DNA from: Heterobilharzia americana
Taxonomy: Eukaryota; Platyhelminthes; Trematoda; Strigeidida; Schistosomatidae
Assembly (NCBI GenBank): GCA_944470555.2
Contig: OX104134.1
Location: 98,450,701-98,514,700 of the forward strand
Length of the DNA stretch: 64,000 nt
Direction of reading: 5' to 3'
Position numbers and translations under genes: made by a program. This document shows, in pieces, positions 24,560 through 35,637 of this stretch (the stretch's first letter is position 1; every line of letters begins with the position of its first letter). Below the pieces are notes generated by a model, which saw only the letters and a list, made by a program, of their open reading frames with translations, had not been told where the DNA came from and did no database searches.

Positions 24560-24910
24560 CAACATAAAACCTGACCACCAATGTGCTGCATTTATAAAGA
24601 AGACGAGAAAAACACCCTACTATCAGTGTCCTATCTGCAGATTATTTAAGTCTCAACATCTTGTAGTCTTATTGATGCATCAAAAGCTTTTGATACAAAG
24701 CACTCACTGTGATTAAGCATCAGTGGTTTAAATATAGAGAACAAAAATGGATTAGTTAAGCGTTGGACAATAATTTGAAAATTACTGACAAATTCTATGA
24801 TCTACGTTAGTATTCCCTCAACTGAGCAGTTCTTCAGCTACCGAACTGCTGTGTCAAGAGGTTTTTCACTGGAAACTATTCATTCAACGTCAAAAGTATG
24901 ATTTTTTAAA
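24560..24910 (+). mobile_element. CR1/Jockey-like LINE, decayed RT fragment
   Basis: In one frame the sequence near 24,672 reads IDASKAFDTKHSL, the motif A region of non-LTR RTs (family pattern LIDxSKAFDxxxHxxL). About 150 bases later SYRTAVSRGFSLE aligns with the later SGVPQGSVLGP motif, again altered. Frameshifts and stops are present and the YADD box is not seen. It may belong to the same lineage as the fragment at 28,760. Confidence 0.55.
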
Positions 24911-25128
24911 ATGAAAGTACAATGAAATAACTAAGTATACTACTGAACAACACGCATCATCAGAAATCACTCACACTGACCTGATAAAATGATCGGAACA
25001 ATTACTCCCGGTAAGTTGGTTCGACATGCATGAAAACAATTTGATTATGATTTCTGAACATTTTGGTACAGTTCTTTTACGTCATCACTCTTGAATGCAA
25101 ATGGTAATTATGATGAATAAGTAACCAA

Positions 25129-25425
25129 ATGAGTACTTACAAACTGATACGGCAATATAAGATTCCCTTTTTAAACTATGGTGAGACGGTTTTGACAGAC
25201 CAAGACTATCTACCTGTTTTAATAGGAAACGCTAGAAAGCCTCTTGCCTATTCCGGTCCCTTCTCCATGAATTTATCCTGCAATAATTGCTTCAGGCTCC
25301 TGGAAGCTCCAGAAATCTTTATGAGGAGTGACCTCTACTCTTTAAAATGTGTCAAACTTTACTCTAAGTCTTGTTGCACTTTCCAGAGTCATGGCTTACA
25401 ATACCCTCCAAATTCTTCTAACTAA
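25129..25425 (+). other. Unidentified 98-codon open frame
   Basis: Starts with ATG and ends at TAA. The product contains LNYGETVLTDQDYLPVLIG and a cysteine-rich stretch. A sub-segment (GACCAAGACTATCTACCTG) is echoed as CAACCAAGACTATCTACCTG near 45,850, so at least part is repetitive. No family recognised; coding status doubtful. Confidence 0.2.
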
Positions 25426-25644
25426 TCAGATAGTCATGCAAATCACCCATCATGTTTAGTACCATTCTAACAAGTGTTAATCCTAAGTGATCACCTCCTG
25501 AACAATTAATAGACGACAATATAGCGAAGAAAGTTTTGTCTCCGAGAATCATTTTCAGAAGCTGTATATTCTCATTTACAGTAACAGTGACGAAATGCAT
25601 TTATCATTGGGTTAGAATGTATTGGTTATTTGTCTTTAGGACTG

Positions 25645-26591
25645 TAAGATGATTTATACCTAATGTCCTGTCGCTTAAAACTCAAAGATCCACAGGCGTT
25701 AACTAACAAGTTGACAGAAGAGGCAGGGCAGCGAAAACCGGGCTTCCTCCAAGTGAACGTAGAGAAGACAGAGGTGATGAAGACACCCAACCAACAAGAA
25801 CCAATCACCATGAACGGGAGAAACCTAAAGGAAGCAGTCTCTCTCGCGTACCTAGGCAGCATCTTTTCGAATGCAGGCGGCACAGGCAAAGATGAGGATG
25901 TCAAAGCCAGGATCGGAAAGGCAGCAAGACAGGCCTTCATCAATCTGAAATGATCAATGTGGAGATCTACTGCAGTCAGCATAGGGAACAAGATCCGGAT
26001 TTTCAACACTAATTCAGTCAAGTCAGTCAGTGGTTCTATGTGATGGCTGAGAGACTTGGCATGTTACGAAATGCATTTCCAAAGAACTACAGACATTCAT
26101 CAACAGTTGCCTACGCTCGATACTGAAGATCAGATAACCAGAAATAATAAGCAACAAGGAACTCTGGCTGCTAAAGAACCAACCAACATCAACAGTAGCT
26201 GCCTACGCTCATTCGATACTGGAGATGAAGATCAGATGACTAGAATAATAAGAATAAGCAACAAGGAACTCTAGTTGGTAAGAAACCATCCAAGAACTTA
26301 TCATCAGACAAATATGCAGAAGAAAGTGGAGATGGATTGGGGATACACTGAGAAGGCCGACTGGTGACATCATTTGCTAAGCCAGGCCCTCGAGTGGAAT
26401 CGAAATTTTAAAAGAATAGTTAAGCAGCCTAATCGACGGTGACGTGGAGGAGATCATGTGAGGAAGAAACGGAAGCTTGTGGGCTGTCCTGGCGTCAGGC
26501 TCAAAAGAGTGTAGATAACAGAGTGCAATAGAGGCGTGCTAGTGAAGCCTTATGTTCCACCAGAAACCCAAGGGAAAATTAAAATAAATAA
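25645..26591 (+). mobile_element. RTE-like family A, 5'-truncated copy A3
   Basis: Begins inside the RT just after the catalytic FADD box and runs to the family A 3' end. The frame 25,663-25,953 reads NVEKTEVMKTPNQQ, then GRNLKEAVSLAYLGSIFSNA and RIGKAARQAFINLK, matching the C-terminal half of the copy at 46,377-49,606. Downstream homology continues in decayed form to CCAAGGGAAAATTAAAATAA at about 26,570-26,590, the same junction as the other copies. Simple 5' truncation is typical of target-primed reverse transcription. Confidence 0.8.
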
Positions 26592-26689
26592 TCAGAGTTA
26601 ATTCACCTGTCTGACAGATAAAATTCTGTTTTGCACCTGTTTTCATTGATGAAACCCGATTGATTGTAATCGTCTCTTGTAAATTTATA

Positions 26690-26835
26690 TGAATTCGCCT
26701 TATTCATTCTCAGAATTAGCGTCTTGTAATCATGACTGGATGAAAGCCAGACCGACACACAGATTAAATCAACGCAGAATCTCACACACAAGTGCACTGG
26801 CTTAAGTTGCCACATTTCATAGTTGCATACAAAGA
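26690..26835 (-). repeat. Dispersed repeat R3 copy
   Basis: Minus-strand sequence includes GCACTTGTGTGTGAGATTCT and GCGTTGATTTAATCTGTGTG, shared with 30,935-31,045 and 50,545-50,650. It also supplies most of the minus-strand frame 26,603-26,815, which is therefore repeat-derived. Confidence 0.5.
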
Positions 26836-27029
26836 ACGGATAGATAGGAAAAAAATGATTTCAAAGTCGACAAAGTTGTGTGAGAGGATGAACAGTTTAA
26901 AAACAACGGTTAACGCAAATATTTGATCTTCGGAAGAAGTCAGAGAGTAAATACATCTCCGCAACAGCGACCGACTTTCAGCCATGTCCTCAATGACTGA
27001 TTCCTTTCATCAAGAGGGCCCCCCAGCTA

Positions 27030-27900
27030 GTTGATCTACATCTCCGCACAGAACAACAATCAAGGACCGGAACCATGTCTTCTACTGGTCACCATGATCC
27101 CTCTTCCAACCTAGTCCAACTAATTTTAGCATTTCAATGTCGAGGTAGGTGATGGTTCGGTATGAGCAGTACATCTCAAAGCCATCTCAGTCCACTAAGG
27201 TTCACAACCAGATTAATCGACTTTCTTTCCTTCCCTAGAACGCTTTGCCTGACCTCGAAATTGTTCCGATTGTGATTCCACCATATGTGAGCCATGTTAT
27301 CAATACATCTATGGTCTAAAACCTGTAATCTCTTCATATCTTCTACTTTTAAATGCCTTATCTCATAGCAATGTACCAGGACAGAACAATCTGCAGTGGA
27401 GTATCAGCGTTTTTTTAAAAGGTAGTGGAATATCTAGCTAGTCGGTGCCACAGATGGAACAGGTTGACAAACTGCAAAAGCCGCTTCTGTATCCAACTTG
27501 AGATTTCGTCAGCAACCGGCACTTTCACAACAATGGAACTCCCTAAATAAGTGAAGTGGTCAACATGGTCTATCAATTCACTCCTTATCATTAAACTGGC
27601 AGTAGTTACAGCTCAGTCCTGGAGCATCAACTTACATCTGACAGGTGCTAGAGGCATACCAGCCAATACATACCCAGATTTCTGCTCAGGAAGTTCACAA
27701 TATCCTGAATTTTATCACATCTTCACTTAGCAGGAGAATATCGTCTGCGTACTCCAAGTCAACCAGATAACTTACATGGACTAGATCAATCCCTGAGAAA
27801 TCAGACGTACCTAAGGTTATATCGTTTAATACGTCTATGATAAAGTCAAGTAAAAACAGTGATAGTAATCATCTCTGGTCAACACCACTAGCTGTCGTCA
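27030..27900 (-). mobile_element. RTE-like family B, decayed partial copy B2
   Basis: Nucleotide homology to the near-complete family B copy is visible throughout on the same strand (for example AACCATCTCAGTCGATGAAG at 58 kb versus AGCCATCTCAGTCCACTAAG here). It covers the end of the RT, the C-terminal domain and part of the tail. Many substitutions and indels remove any long open frame. Confidence 0.75.
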
Positions 27901-28759
27901 GTTCTGATGATAACTAAACAGAATGAAAGTCCGGAACATTTTTTCAACAGGCTTTTCACATCTCACCTCAGCTAATTACTCACTTTTAAGAGATATGCAT
28001 GCTACTGTTCTTCTAAACTGTAATGTTTATCGAATTTTATGTAATGCGAACAAACACCGGTATGCAATAAATTAACGGCAATAAACTGATGTCTGGAGAG
28101 TAATTCGTGAAAGTTTATCCGCTGTTATCTATTTTGTAAGCACTTTTCAACGAGGAAATTGGAGCAAATTTGACACGCTGCAGGCTTCAAATAATGAAAT
28201 AAGAGGCCTCTGTCGTTCAATTTCACATCTGACGTCATCTTATTTCATACTGGTCTTATTTTTTTGTCAAAGCTGCATATTACCTGATAAGTGTTGGTGA
28301 CTAGATGTGGAATGTGGACGATGTCGTGGTTAGATTAGAACTGCCAGCCTTTAGATGACCAGCCGAGTGCTCTATCTTCTGAGTTTCTGGACAGCCGCTT
28401 AACAAGTCCTAACTTCACTTCGATCATCCAAAATTCTCACCAACTTTCACATGAATGCATCACGCGTATCTATTAATTCATGATAATCATACTACTTGCC
28501 CAGTCACATTTTCTCATCGGAATCCAAATCGAGCTGATTTAGATGTGAGATATGTTGAATCGCCTACTGATGAAACACAGTAGTTGAAATTTACTTCCAA
28601 AGTAAAAATGATCAACTGAGCAGTCACTAAGTGAATTGTCTCTTTTTATTGAAAATCCGTAATTGACTGAATTATTCTATCCCTGTCACATATTGAGAGA
28701 TTATGAAGATAAATCAAATTAAAACTTTTCAGTTCATTACATTCTCCTTTTCTTTTCTC
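27901..28759. other. Unassigned DNA
   Basis: No gene recognised. A short tRNA-like SINE head on the minus strand may lie near 28,350-28,440, too degraded to call. Confidence 0.4.
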
Positions 28760-29552
28760 TTTCCTTTTAGTATGACTTACCAACCTCTACTAAAGTTAAT
28801 TTTATTAAGTACAAAGATGTTCTAATAGTATACATGTCGATCATCTCCCCTTCAGATTGTTCCCAACTTAATAAGTTCTTCACCAAAATCGGTCACTGGT
28901 CTTCCTTAAGTAACCTCAGATTCGATTCCTTCAAATATCAGATGGTTAATTTCAGCTTAAGAAGTGAACAAGAACTATGAAAATTGTTTCAGTCCCATGA
29001 CTCCTGTCTTACCGATGGCTCTGTAGTAGGTGATGTATTAAGCGTAATCTATTTTGGCTTATTTTTTTCTTCTCATCGTTCTTGATCCCCTCATATCTTA
29101 CTGATTTCCAGGAAAATCCTTCGCTCGACCTTTTATTTAAGGGAGCTCAGAATGCCTGGCATAACTGAGCCTCTACTTTTACGTTCCAGTAATTCCTGCA
29201 TTTTCCTTAAGCTTGTGCATTGTTTCTCCTTATTCCTTTTTGAACTCCAGAAAAGAGACTACCTTGTATTCTGTGGGACTGTGAAACCTGTTAGCAGAGT
29301 GAGTAGTACACCACTAACCATGCTAATAAAGGTGGTTGTGAATAGGCACCTGGCTAAAAATGTTTTATCTGATAACAAGCATCCTTTGCATCTTCACCTC
29401 TCTCCACTACTGTATCCTCAGGGAAGACAAAACGTAAATGTATTAAACTTTATGCACGCATAACTACATACAAGAATTCAACGATACCTTATTTAGCTTG
29501 TGTATCATGTGAAGAAAATCATGTTAGAAACACTCTAATAATAATAATGATA
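28760..29552 (+). mobile_element. CR1-like LINE 3' fragment with (TAA)n tail
   Basis: From about 28,807 the frame reads KYKDVLIVYMSIISPSDCSQ, where YKDV replaces the catalytic YADD. It continues as LNKFFTKIGHWSSLSNLRFD and VNFSLRSEQEL. The open part 29,152-29,463 includes PGITEPLLLRSSNSCIFLKL and a late segment ending LHLHLSPLL. This is the RT thumb and C-terminal region of a trematode CR1/SR1-type element. The copy ends in TAATAATAATAATGA at about 29,537-29,551, as expected for the 3' end of an element integrated by target-primed reverse transcription. Confidence 0.7.
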
Positions 29553-29825
29553 GATTTATTCCAAAAAACATGTGTGATGGAGTGTGTCAGTACCAATCAA
29601 CTTTGCAACAGCAAACAGTTATCATGACCTTGAAGTCATTAAGCATTTCAATAATCCTGTTATTCTTTATTATGTTAAACAACACCATTATTAATGCGTA
29701 TTTGGGAAATGTACAACGAGAAAACCTAGGCATTATAACATGCTGAGAATTCCTTACTGTGAACATAATTAAGGTTCGGAATAAAACAAATTTATTATTT
29801 TCACCATCCATATATTATTTGTTGC

Positions 29826-30697
29826 TCTACGGTTGGTCTTCAACAGTACCTCGGCTAACTCAACCACTTCACTTACCTGGGAAGTAGGATCAGCCCTAGA
29901 GGCTCAGTGACCGATGAAATTTCCACACGAATACAGAAGACTCGACTGGCTTTTACCAACTTACACCACCTGTAGCACCACTGTGATATCCGGCTGTCTA
30001 TTAAGGGTCATGTGTACTGAAAAGCAGTCCGCTCTATTCTACTGTATGTCTGTGAAACATAGCCATTGCAGGTGAAAGACACGAGAAGGCTTCAGGTGTT
30101 TGACCACCGTTACCTTCGTAGCATACGCCGTGTTTCGTGGTGTCACGACGTGAGTAACACAGGAGTCAGGCGTAAAACTTTAGGCCAGTTGATGCTGTTA
30201 TGAACCTCCATCTACTGAGATAGCTGGGACATGTGTTAAGTATGCCTAGCCACTGTCTGCCTCATAGCACAATGTTCGCTAAAGTAGGTTTAGGCTGAAA
30301 AAAGGCTCAGGGTAGCCAGATTAAACAGTGGCATCAATGCACGAAGTTTTTGACTGTTCGTTTTAGCCATATAGGGCGACGCAGACTAGCTAGATGGGGT
30401 CCGTGGGACAAGAGGAACCAGTGACTGGAGACTCTAGGTGATATGGCTGAGAACCGATATCAGTGGCGTAGATGTATACACACATTATCTTCATCTTAAC
30501 GCTATGCTGAATCTCACCATTTTCTCAATCTCGTTTTCCTTCTTATCATACTTTATATTTCCTCTGACTGAATTTTCTTTTCTTCATCTTCCACTTCATT
30601 GCCTTTTTACTTGATGTAGTGATATGAGATATGGTGACTTGGACCGTTACGCACTAATGACTGGTCTCATGTTGATAGATTATTATTATTATTATAA
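29826..30697 (+). mobile_element. RTE-like family B, 5'-truncated copy B3
   Basis: Aligns along its length with the C-terminal third and 3' UTR of the near-complete copy at 58-61 kb, on the opposite strand. It starts at the LQDWSSAVPRLT-coding region, passes the FTYLGS segment (here CACTTACCTGGGAAGTAGGA) and ends with TGTTGATAG followed by (ATT)n at 30,679-30,695. Scattered stops and frameshifts leave no long frame. Confidence 0.85.
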
Positions 30698-30934
30698 GAT
30701 CATTAAACATTAAATATGTGTCATATACTGGTTCCGTTACAATCACTCCATTGGCTAGGTGCAGGTCTTTCTAAAACGTAGAACGAAAACTTAATTCTTC
30801 TAGAGAAGAACAGAGTAATAGGTATCTAGACTCGGTTTATTGCAGTACTTCTCCAACCTATCGTTTCACTTGTAAGTTTCACTGACCTCACAATTTCAAC
30901 TTATTTGGTAATTCACTTAAATATTTAAGTGGAA

Positions 30935-31045
30935 CTCATATTGGTTAGAACTGAAGCGTGGCAACTTTAGCCGATGGACTTGTGTGCATGGTTCTACGTT
31001 GATTTTATTAGTCTGTCTGTGTGGTTAGGAGTGTAACAGGTTGTA
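30935..31045 (+). repeat. Dispersed repeat R3 copy
   Basis: Contains GGTTCTACGTTGATTTTATT and GTCTGTCTGTGTGG, also found at 50,545 (GGTTCTACGTTGATTTTGTC) and, inverted, at 26,690-26,835. Confidence 0.5.
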
Positions 31046-31613
31046 ATTAAATGAAGACATCTTGAAAATAGAATTTGGTTAGCAGACTAGTAGGAAAAAA
31101 GTTAAAATTATTTTTGTAGCATAATATTTCTTGGTAATCTCATTTCAGACTAATCATTTATCCCATCAGTATTCAGAAGGCTAGTTGTCTTATTCCTAAG
31201 TGAATTGAAAACACAGTCTATTTTCATGTGTTCATTGACTTCCGTCTAGTATGGATACCTTATTACTAGAAAAATCTTGGGGTTTGCAGGACAACATTAC
31301 TCAAGTCAGAGCGGTAGCTCTCTACGTTCAACGAATTTAAGGAAGATATGTCAAAATATTTTACTACTCCATTGTGTCTACATACTCTTTGAAGAATTCA
31401 GTGGTTACATTGGCTAACAACCTAAAAAACCTCTTAGATCATCTCAAAATGGCTATCATCTGCGAAAAAGAGTAAATAGGACTCAAAGAACAGTAAAAAG
31501 GAAGCTTGCTTTTACAGTTACCTCCATCAAAACCTGTATTCATTCCATATTCAATCACTTTGATCCAGTTTTTTGTGATTAAAACAGGATAAATTTCTTT
31601 TTCTGTCTAATTC

Positions 31614-31825
31614 TACACAGTAGCTCAGTGATAAAGTGCTTGCCGCAGAACCTGAAGGTAGTAAATTCGATCCCTAGTAGGTTCATGGGTGCTCACTGCT
31701 GGGGAGGCCTATACCAGGACAAAACAGCTATCGAGTCCTCTCAGGTTTCCAATGTTTTTCCAAGTGATGTCAGTTCACAATGAACCCTAACTTAAATCAA
31801 CTAATAAACTTCCACAAACCTCTGG
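31614..31825 (+). repeat. SINE-like repeat S2 with pol III promoter-like boxes
   Basis: The left part is tRNA-like, with an A-box-like TAGCTCAGTGATAAAGTGCT at 31,621 and a B-box-like AAATTCGATCCCT near 31,663. A body with CTCACTGCTGGGGAGGCC and AGGACAAAACAGCTATCGAG follows, then a GTTTCCAATG segment. The body resembles a worn hammerhead. Of the S2 copies seen here, this has the clearest head plus body. Confidence 0.65.
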
Positions 31826-31984
31826 ATAAGATAAAAGGGATAAGAAGTTAGTAAGGGGGAAAAAAGCGAAAACTACTGTAACTGAAACTGTATTCATTGC
31901 GTATTTCGCTTATTTTCATACCAGTATGTATAATTATCTTGTATTTAGGTTCAAAGTGAATTTATAAAATGATAAGGTTAATTA

Positions 31985-32137
31985 TCGTTTGACTGTCTGA
32001 GATAGCCGAAGTTTGGCAGACTCGTATTTATACTGGGTGATGATTGAAGGTGAGGTGAAAATATGGACCGCAGCTGGGTTCGAACCAGCGACCGTCGGGT
32101 TACCTGCCCGCTGCTCTACCAACTGAGCTACAAGGTA
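31985..32137 (-). repeat. tRNA-like SINE (S3), tRNA-Thr-like head
   Basis: On the minus strand, 32,137-32,066 reads like a tRNA: A box TAGCTCAGTTGGTAGAGC, an anticodon arm with loop CAGGTAA (GGT in anticodon position) and T arm GCTGGTTCGAACCCAGC with a perfect 5-bp stem. The acceptor stem pairs badly (at least two mismatches), and position 33 is A instead of the nearly invariant T. A tail with CAATCATCACCCAGTAT and TCTGCCAAAC follows and recurs at 34,470 and 52,420. These points favour a tRNA-derived SINE over a working tRNA gene. Confidence 0.6.
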
Positions 32138-32789
32138 CAACTGTTGACCAGAAATCGTGACGGTGGTCGCAGGTGGTAACGAGAACATGTTTACATACAC
32201 CGTCAATTCGCTTGTAAGTGGGTAAAATGAGTGGTATGTTAAGTTTGTATGTCTAGTTATCAGGAGGATTAGTAGTTGTTCGACAAAATACACCTATTGT
32301 TTCTTTGAGAAGATTGAAATTGGAACAGTTACGCTTTTGCGTTGAGGTTCTCATCAGGCACAAACTGTATAATACAGTTTTTTCTATATATATGGCATAC
32401 ACACGTCGAGTAATCACATCAATCTGGAGAATGGTCGTTGGCGAAACATGAAGTTAACTTTAGGGAATAAAGTTGTGTATTTAGTTTATTTCATTGTACA
32501 GGAAATTAACACGCAAAAAATGATTCGTTTTAGTAGGAACAAGAAGTGAATCTGAAGGGATGAGAAATGTCGTGTGAATTCATGAAAATGTTGGTTCAGT
32601 TGGTTGTATTTCATAACTCCTGATTTTAAAGTAGTTTCCACCACAGGCTGACATTATTCACAAATATCGTGACCTGTGAGGTTAAACAAGTTAGGCTTGA
32701 AGGTAAGTAACCAACGAAAGACTAGACGGTAGTCATGATAGATTGAGAAGTGAATGAGGTAGTAGAGTAAATGGCAACATGCTCACTGA

Positions 32790-32935
32790 AAGAACTACCA
32801 ATCCTCATGTCGATCCCTCACGGATTTGCTTATCAGCGCTGCTGATACGTAATGGCTGTCTGGTTCTCCCAAGTTTTCAATAGTTGTACAAGTTATTTCA
32901 GTCTATGAGGAATTCTACCTGAAAATCAATCAATA
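32790..32935 (+). repeat. Degenerate SINE-like repeat S2
   Basis: Shows the S2 series in worn form: CGATCCCTCACGGATT (B-box remnant), GCTGCTGATACGTAATGGCT, then CCAAGTTTTCAATAGTTG. Edges are uncertain. Confidence 0.4.
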
Positions 32936-35450
32936 TTTTAAAAACCATTTGATTCGAAATAAATTCCTTAAGATTTCTTACTAGAAGCCATGAATTTTGG
33001 GTTGCAGTAAAGTGGATGTGAGAACAAAAGCTTACCGACAGCATTGGATGGTGCTCACACAGGAGTGCTAATTGATAAAAGTAAGAAAATGTGAACAACC
33101 GGATCACCATCAAGTGGTTAAATGGTAGCGTGCTGGTCACAAGGATTTACGATTACAAAAGTACTTTAGCAGTCAGTTTGATGCCTTTCTTGAAGATCTC
33201 GTATATTCAAAGCTCAGGACACACAGAAACTTGATGCTGACTGTCACTGACATTTCCCTGGTCATTGGGCACATGAATGACCAAAATTATGATAAAACAA
33301 CAAGGTATTCGAAATCATCATTCATCATGTTAATGTCGATGAAAGAGCAGGAAGTATGAAGTCATATACCATAAAAAGGTTATGTTAGCCAAGACGTGGT
33401 GTCTAAATATTGAAGCTTGTTATTCCCTATTGTCACTTGGTTTAGACTGCTTTGATCAGCCTGTGTTGGCAATAGGGCTCCTGTGCGAATGATTCAATGT
33501 AGCTGGTGATTATTATTTAGCAGTAGAGGTGAATAATGGACATCATCAGTGAAATGCTGAACCACATTTCATCCCATTTACAAGTTTTCAGCGGCGTTTC
33601 TAACTTGATAAACTAGTGAACAGCGCTTTGGTATTTGAAGAGAAACATCATGGATTCGAGTCCTGATAAGAATATCATGATATGTTCATGGTTCGTTTAA
33701 AAATAAATAGCATAAGAGTAAGAACTGGGCACTGTGGTAGACTTTAATTTAATTTAAGTTTTCTTTTTATTAGATCTACCACATAGTGAAACAGAGTTTT
33801 TTACTCGAAGAAATTCGAAACAATTTATTTTCCATACTTATTTCACAACTTTGAGGTATGATTTATATGCGTCATCATGGTAATTCCGGTGTTGTTTTGA
33901 AGAGATTTATAGATTTGAAAGTAGTTCTCACCATGAAATGACTGTCTTAAGTGTAATCAATCACATCATGTCTCACCAGAATATGTCACACATTATTGTC
34001 GACAAAAAATGTTGAAAAATGTATTCTGTTTAACGTGTGTCGTCAGCTAGGTTTTCATTTCATTTACTACCATAGGCATTATAGTTTGAAATTTATTCAC
34101 CGGTAAATAATTCGACTTTACATTCAAAATGACGCTAAAGTATAGTATAATTTCTTCTAAAGAGAGTGTATGATAATAAATTCTACTGGTAAAAGTTAAA
34201 ATGGGTTCTGATTCAGGTTTCGATTTCTTTAACAAGCTTATCTTCATGTATTACACCTTGGTTATCGCTATCAGAGTTTTTTGATGAAAGTCAAAGATTG
34301 ATTGTTCAGGCATGGTATTCTAGTAAGTGGATTAAATATGTCAACATATGCTGATAAATTCATTTGTGAAAATAAAATGATCAGATATTTAATGCTGTAA
34401 TAGCGGATGGCATATTTACTTTGTCTTGTCAATCGAGTCTTTTCACGACCAAGATTTACATTTTGCCTTCAATCATCACCCAGTATCAATATAAGTTTGC
34501 CAAACCACCTCTGTCTCTGAAATTCAAGCTGATAACCACTTTATGATATATTTACCTAAGTGTTGATACAGATCTGTTGATCATTTTGTAAGATAAACAG
34601 TAATCTAAAAGACTTACGATCTCTGTCTACTTTTAACTGATATTAGTCAGCTGAAGCTGATCGGCAGGGTGGTGTATCTACAAAATAGGTGAAATTTAGT
34701 CAGCAACTGGAAATGAACGACATGAAGTCAGTTAATTTGTGGTGATTAAACCATGTATGTCAACTAGTTTCTCAAGAGATATATCGCGACTGCATCACTT
34801 TAAGACATGGACTGACATTTACGAGATGTGTTACCCTTTGATAATAATTTCTACGAGGTAAGAAAATTAGTTATAGCAGGGTTATCTACGAGTTCTCTTC
34901 AATCACCTGATATTGTCTCACAATGGTAATCAATTTTCTTCTGTGGATCAACTTGATCGGGAAGAGTTACCATGTACGCCTTAAGGAACGATATTGCTAC
35001 TCGATGACAATGTGAAATCTTTTTTCCAATTAAACGTTGCATTTAATTCATTTTCGTTTTTGAATTAAAGTTAAATGAGCATGTGACTTTTCTAAATACT
35101 ACTTTTAGGTTGAAAAAAAGAAAAACATAGTCTTGTTTTGCTTATACTCTACATGGAATTTCATAACTTGTCTAAGTAGATTTTCGTCTTCCTTAAAGGT
35201 TTTTGTATATGCACTATCATATACTGGTATTATATGTACATTTTGAGTGAACACTGTCAAAAATATGTGGAAGCAATCCAAGTTTTTCACCGATATCTTC
35301 ATAAAATTGTCAGTTACATAGACTTGAGTTGCCTGATAAGAACTTTCTTTGAGATATTCATTGTATTTCTCTACCTTCAGCTTATGACTAAAAAAGTAAG
35401 AATCATCACAGTAATGATAGATAGTAACCTTAAGTGGAATCATTGAAGTG
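32936..35450. other. Unassigned DNA with small SINE pieces
   Basis: No gene recognised. Small repeat pieces include a tRNA-like head at 33,605-33,690 with B box GGATTCGAGTCC (near 33,652) and an S3 tail at 34,468-34,515 (CAATCATCACCCAGTATC, GTTTGCCAAACCAC). The frames at 35,105-35,446 oppose each other, and neither shows a domain. Confidence 0.45.
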
Positions 35451-35565
35451 TATTTATTCCTATTTAGGTACTCGTCAGCTGGATCTACCTGCCTCCCGGT
35501 AAGTGGTGTCGTTCCCCCTAATACTGAAACTAAAAGTCAATCGCTTTAAATATGACAGCATTATA

Positions 35566-35637
35566 CAGTAGGCTACTGAATCGTGTTAGCTGATGAGTCT
35601 CACACGGGCGAAATGAAAAATGTCCTAGATCCTACTG
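35566..35637 (+). ncRNA. Hammerhead ribozyme, Sm-alpha type, core intact
   Basis: All conserved core elements are in order: CTGATGA at 35,590-35,596, GAAA at 35,610-35,613 and cleavage triplet GTC at 35,622-35,624. Stem II is GTCT/GGGC (35,597-35,600 with 35,606-35,609; two wobble pairs) around loop CACAC. Stem III is minimal (A-T, T-G, G-T) around five A, as is typical of schistosome hammerheads. Stem I has an inner helix TTAG/CTAG (35,586-35,589 with 35,625-35,628) and an outer helix CAGTAGG/CCTACTG (35,566-35,572 with 35,631-35,637) separated by an internal loop, the arrangement used for tertiary contacts in natural type I ribozymes. Predicted self-cleavage follows C35,624. Activity is inferred, as stems II and III are weak. 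No pol III boxes were found directly upstream, so this copy may be truncated. Confidence 0.8.

Noticed and set aside
28566..28612. CTGATGA ... GTTGAAAT resembling a hammerhead core
   Set aside because: Stem II can form (AAC/GTT), but the base at the cleavage position would be G and stem I does not pair, so a ribozyme is not supported.
32066..32137. Functional tRNA-Thr gene (minus strand)
   Set aside because: Acceptor-stem mismatches, A at position 33 and a repeated SINE tail point to a SINE head.
32318..32358. Minus-strand CTGATGAG ... GCGTAAC, similar to Penelope-associated hammerheads
   Set aside because: The essential GAA is changed to TAA and there is no proper stem II; only a small ACGC/GCGT hairpin is present.
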